Assembly: GCF_029626105.1 (NCBI RefSeq)
Contig: NZ_JARUBH010000009.1
Span: 1,178,001 to 1,242,000 of the forward strand
Direction of reading: 5' to 3'
From: Solwaraspora sp. WMMD792
GTDB lineage: Bacteria > Actinomycetota > Actinomycetes > Mycobacteriales > Micromonosporaceae
DNA: 64,000 bases
The notes under the pieces are model-generated. The model saw only the letters and a list, made by a program, of their open reading frames with translations, made no database searches and had not been told where the DNA came from. Below, one piece after another: positions 63,629-64,000 of this stretch. Made by a program: the position numbers and the translations under genes. Every line of letters starts with the position of its first letter. Position 1 is the stretch's first letter.

Positions 63629-64000
63629 CCGTCACACCGCCCCAGAACGCCAACCCGTTGATGTGGATCCTCGGCCCACCGGGGCTGCCCAGCCCGGCGG
63701 CCCGCTGCCCGAAGTCGCCCATCAGCCCGATCCCGCTGATTGACACCTCGGCGTCGTCCGGCACCACGATCTCGATCCCGCCCATGATCGCCCAGGCCCG
63801 GATCCGGATCGCGTTCGCGTCGAACTGCGCCTCCCGCAGGTCGATCCGGCCGCCGCCCCAGAAGGCGATCGCCCGCAGAATGCCCGGTGCCACCCACCGG
63901 CCACGCCGGTCGAAACCGCTCATCACCGCGATCGCCCACTGCGACGGCCGCGACGGCGCCAGACCGTGCTCGCCGCGCCGGGCCACCGCGTCGGACACCG
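63600..64000 (-). CDS. LiaF-like C-terminal domain protein (5' end outside window)
   Basis: The visible 133 residues end with a beta-helix-like region: APGILRAIAFWGGGRIDLRE, AWAIMGGIEIVVPDDAEVSI and HINGLAFWGGVTVRR. This is the cell-wall-active antibiotic response (LiaF/YvqF-like) C-terminal domain. In actinomycetes it usually follows an N-terminal DUF1707 domain, which would lie beyond the window edge. A GTG at 63998 is in frame but is probably internal. The role is likely sensing or response to envelope stress. Confidence 0.75.
   Translation of the reverse strand, partial: VSDAVARRGEHGLAPSRPSQWAIAVMSGFDRRGRWVAPGILRAIAFWGGGRIDLREAQFDANAIRIRAWAIMGGIEIVVPDDAEVSISGIGLMGDFGQRAAGLGSPGGPRIHINGLAFWGGVTVRRRGRPGR

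Overview
The window is very GC-rich DNA from a filamentous actinomycete, most likely a Micromonosporaceae member. This rests on codon use, many GTG starts with strong GGAGG sites, a CebR-type cellulose regulon, CBM2-bearing secreted enzymes, and WD40/STAND proteins. No ribosomal RNA, CRISPR array or plasmid replication gene was seen. This identification is an inference from gene content.

Layout. 0.2-0.8 kb: a pRiA4b ORF-3-like gene. 1.1-7.0 kb: a cellobiose uptake and hydrolysis operon (cebE-cebF-cebG-bglC) followed by cebR. CebR-type operators lie at the cebE promoter, and a perfect one lies upstream of a GH9-CBM3-CBM2 endoglucanase (9.75-12.2 kb). Two ACT-domain genes sit between them. 12.3-15.6 kb: an LtrA membrane protein, a GH25 muramidase and an S8 protease. 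15.9-20.1 kb: a large nSTAND-WD40 protein. 20.1-25.2 kb: biotin genes (bsaP-bioB divergent from bioF-bioD) with a convergent methyltransferase-P450 pair. 26.3-32.6 kb: an L-rhamnose catabolic operon (rhaM-rhaI-rhaEW-rhaB) with its LacI regulator. A TetR gene and a tRNA-Gly/Cys/Val cluster (33.7-33.9 kb) follow.

34.1-41.5 kb: a WD40-only protein, an XRE-STAND-TPR regulator and a secreted trypsin-like protease. 41.8-47.7 kb: a plant-biomass block with CBM2-DUF3237x2, a GH11 xylanase, a PQQ sugar dehydrogenase with CBM2, and a CBM13-GH43 arabinanase. The block includes a decayed SMP-30 lactonase. 47.8-53.8 kb: a compact set with ribA, a RibD-type reductase, a flippase-like membrane protein, a methyltransferase, a GT4 glycosyltransferase, a PTPS/QueD homologue that has lost its zinc and catalytic residues, and a zinc-less MDR oxidoreductase. 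I regard this set as the strongest candidate for an uncharacterised pathway, probably a modified pterin or other GTP-derived compound.

54.0-56.9 kb: a CBM2-Ig-GH5 cellulase pseudogene, broken by a TAG codon, an intact IS200/IS605 element (tnpA, tnpB) and an internal deletion. 57.0-64.0 kb: a TM2 protein, a giant double-GH43 protein behind a LacI-type operator, a small membrane protein, a phosphopantetheinyl transferase and a partial LiaF-like protein. The overall theme is breakdown of cellulose, xylan, arabinan and rhamnose-containing polymers, with several LacI-family circuits whose operators are visible in the DNA.
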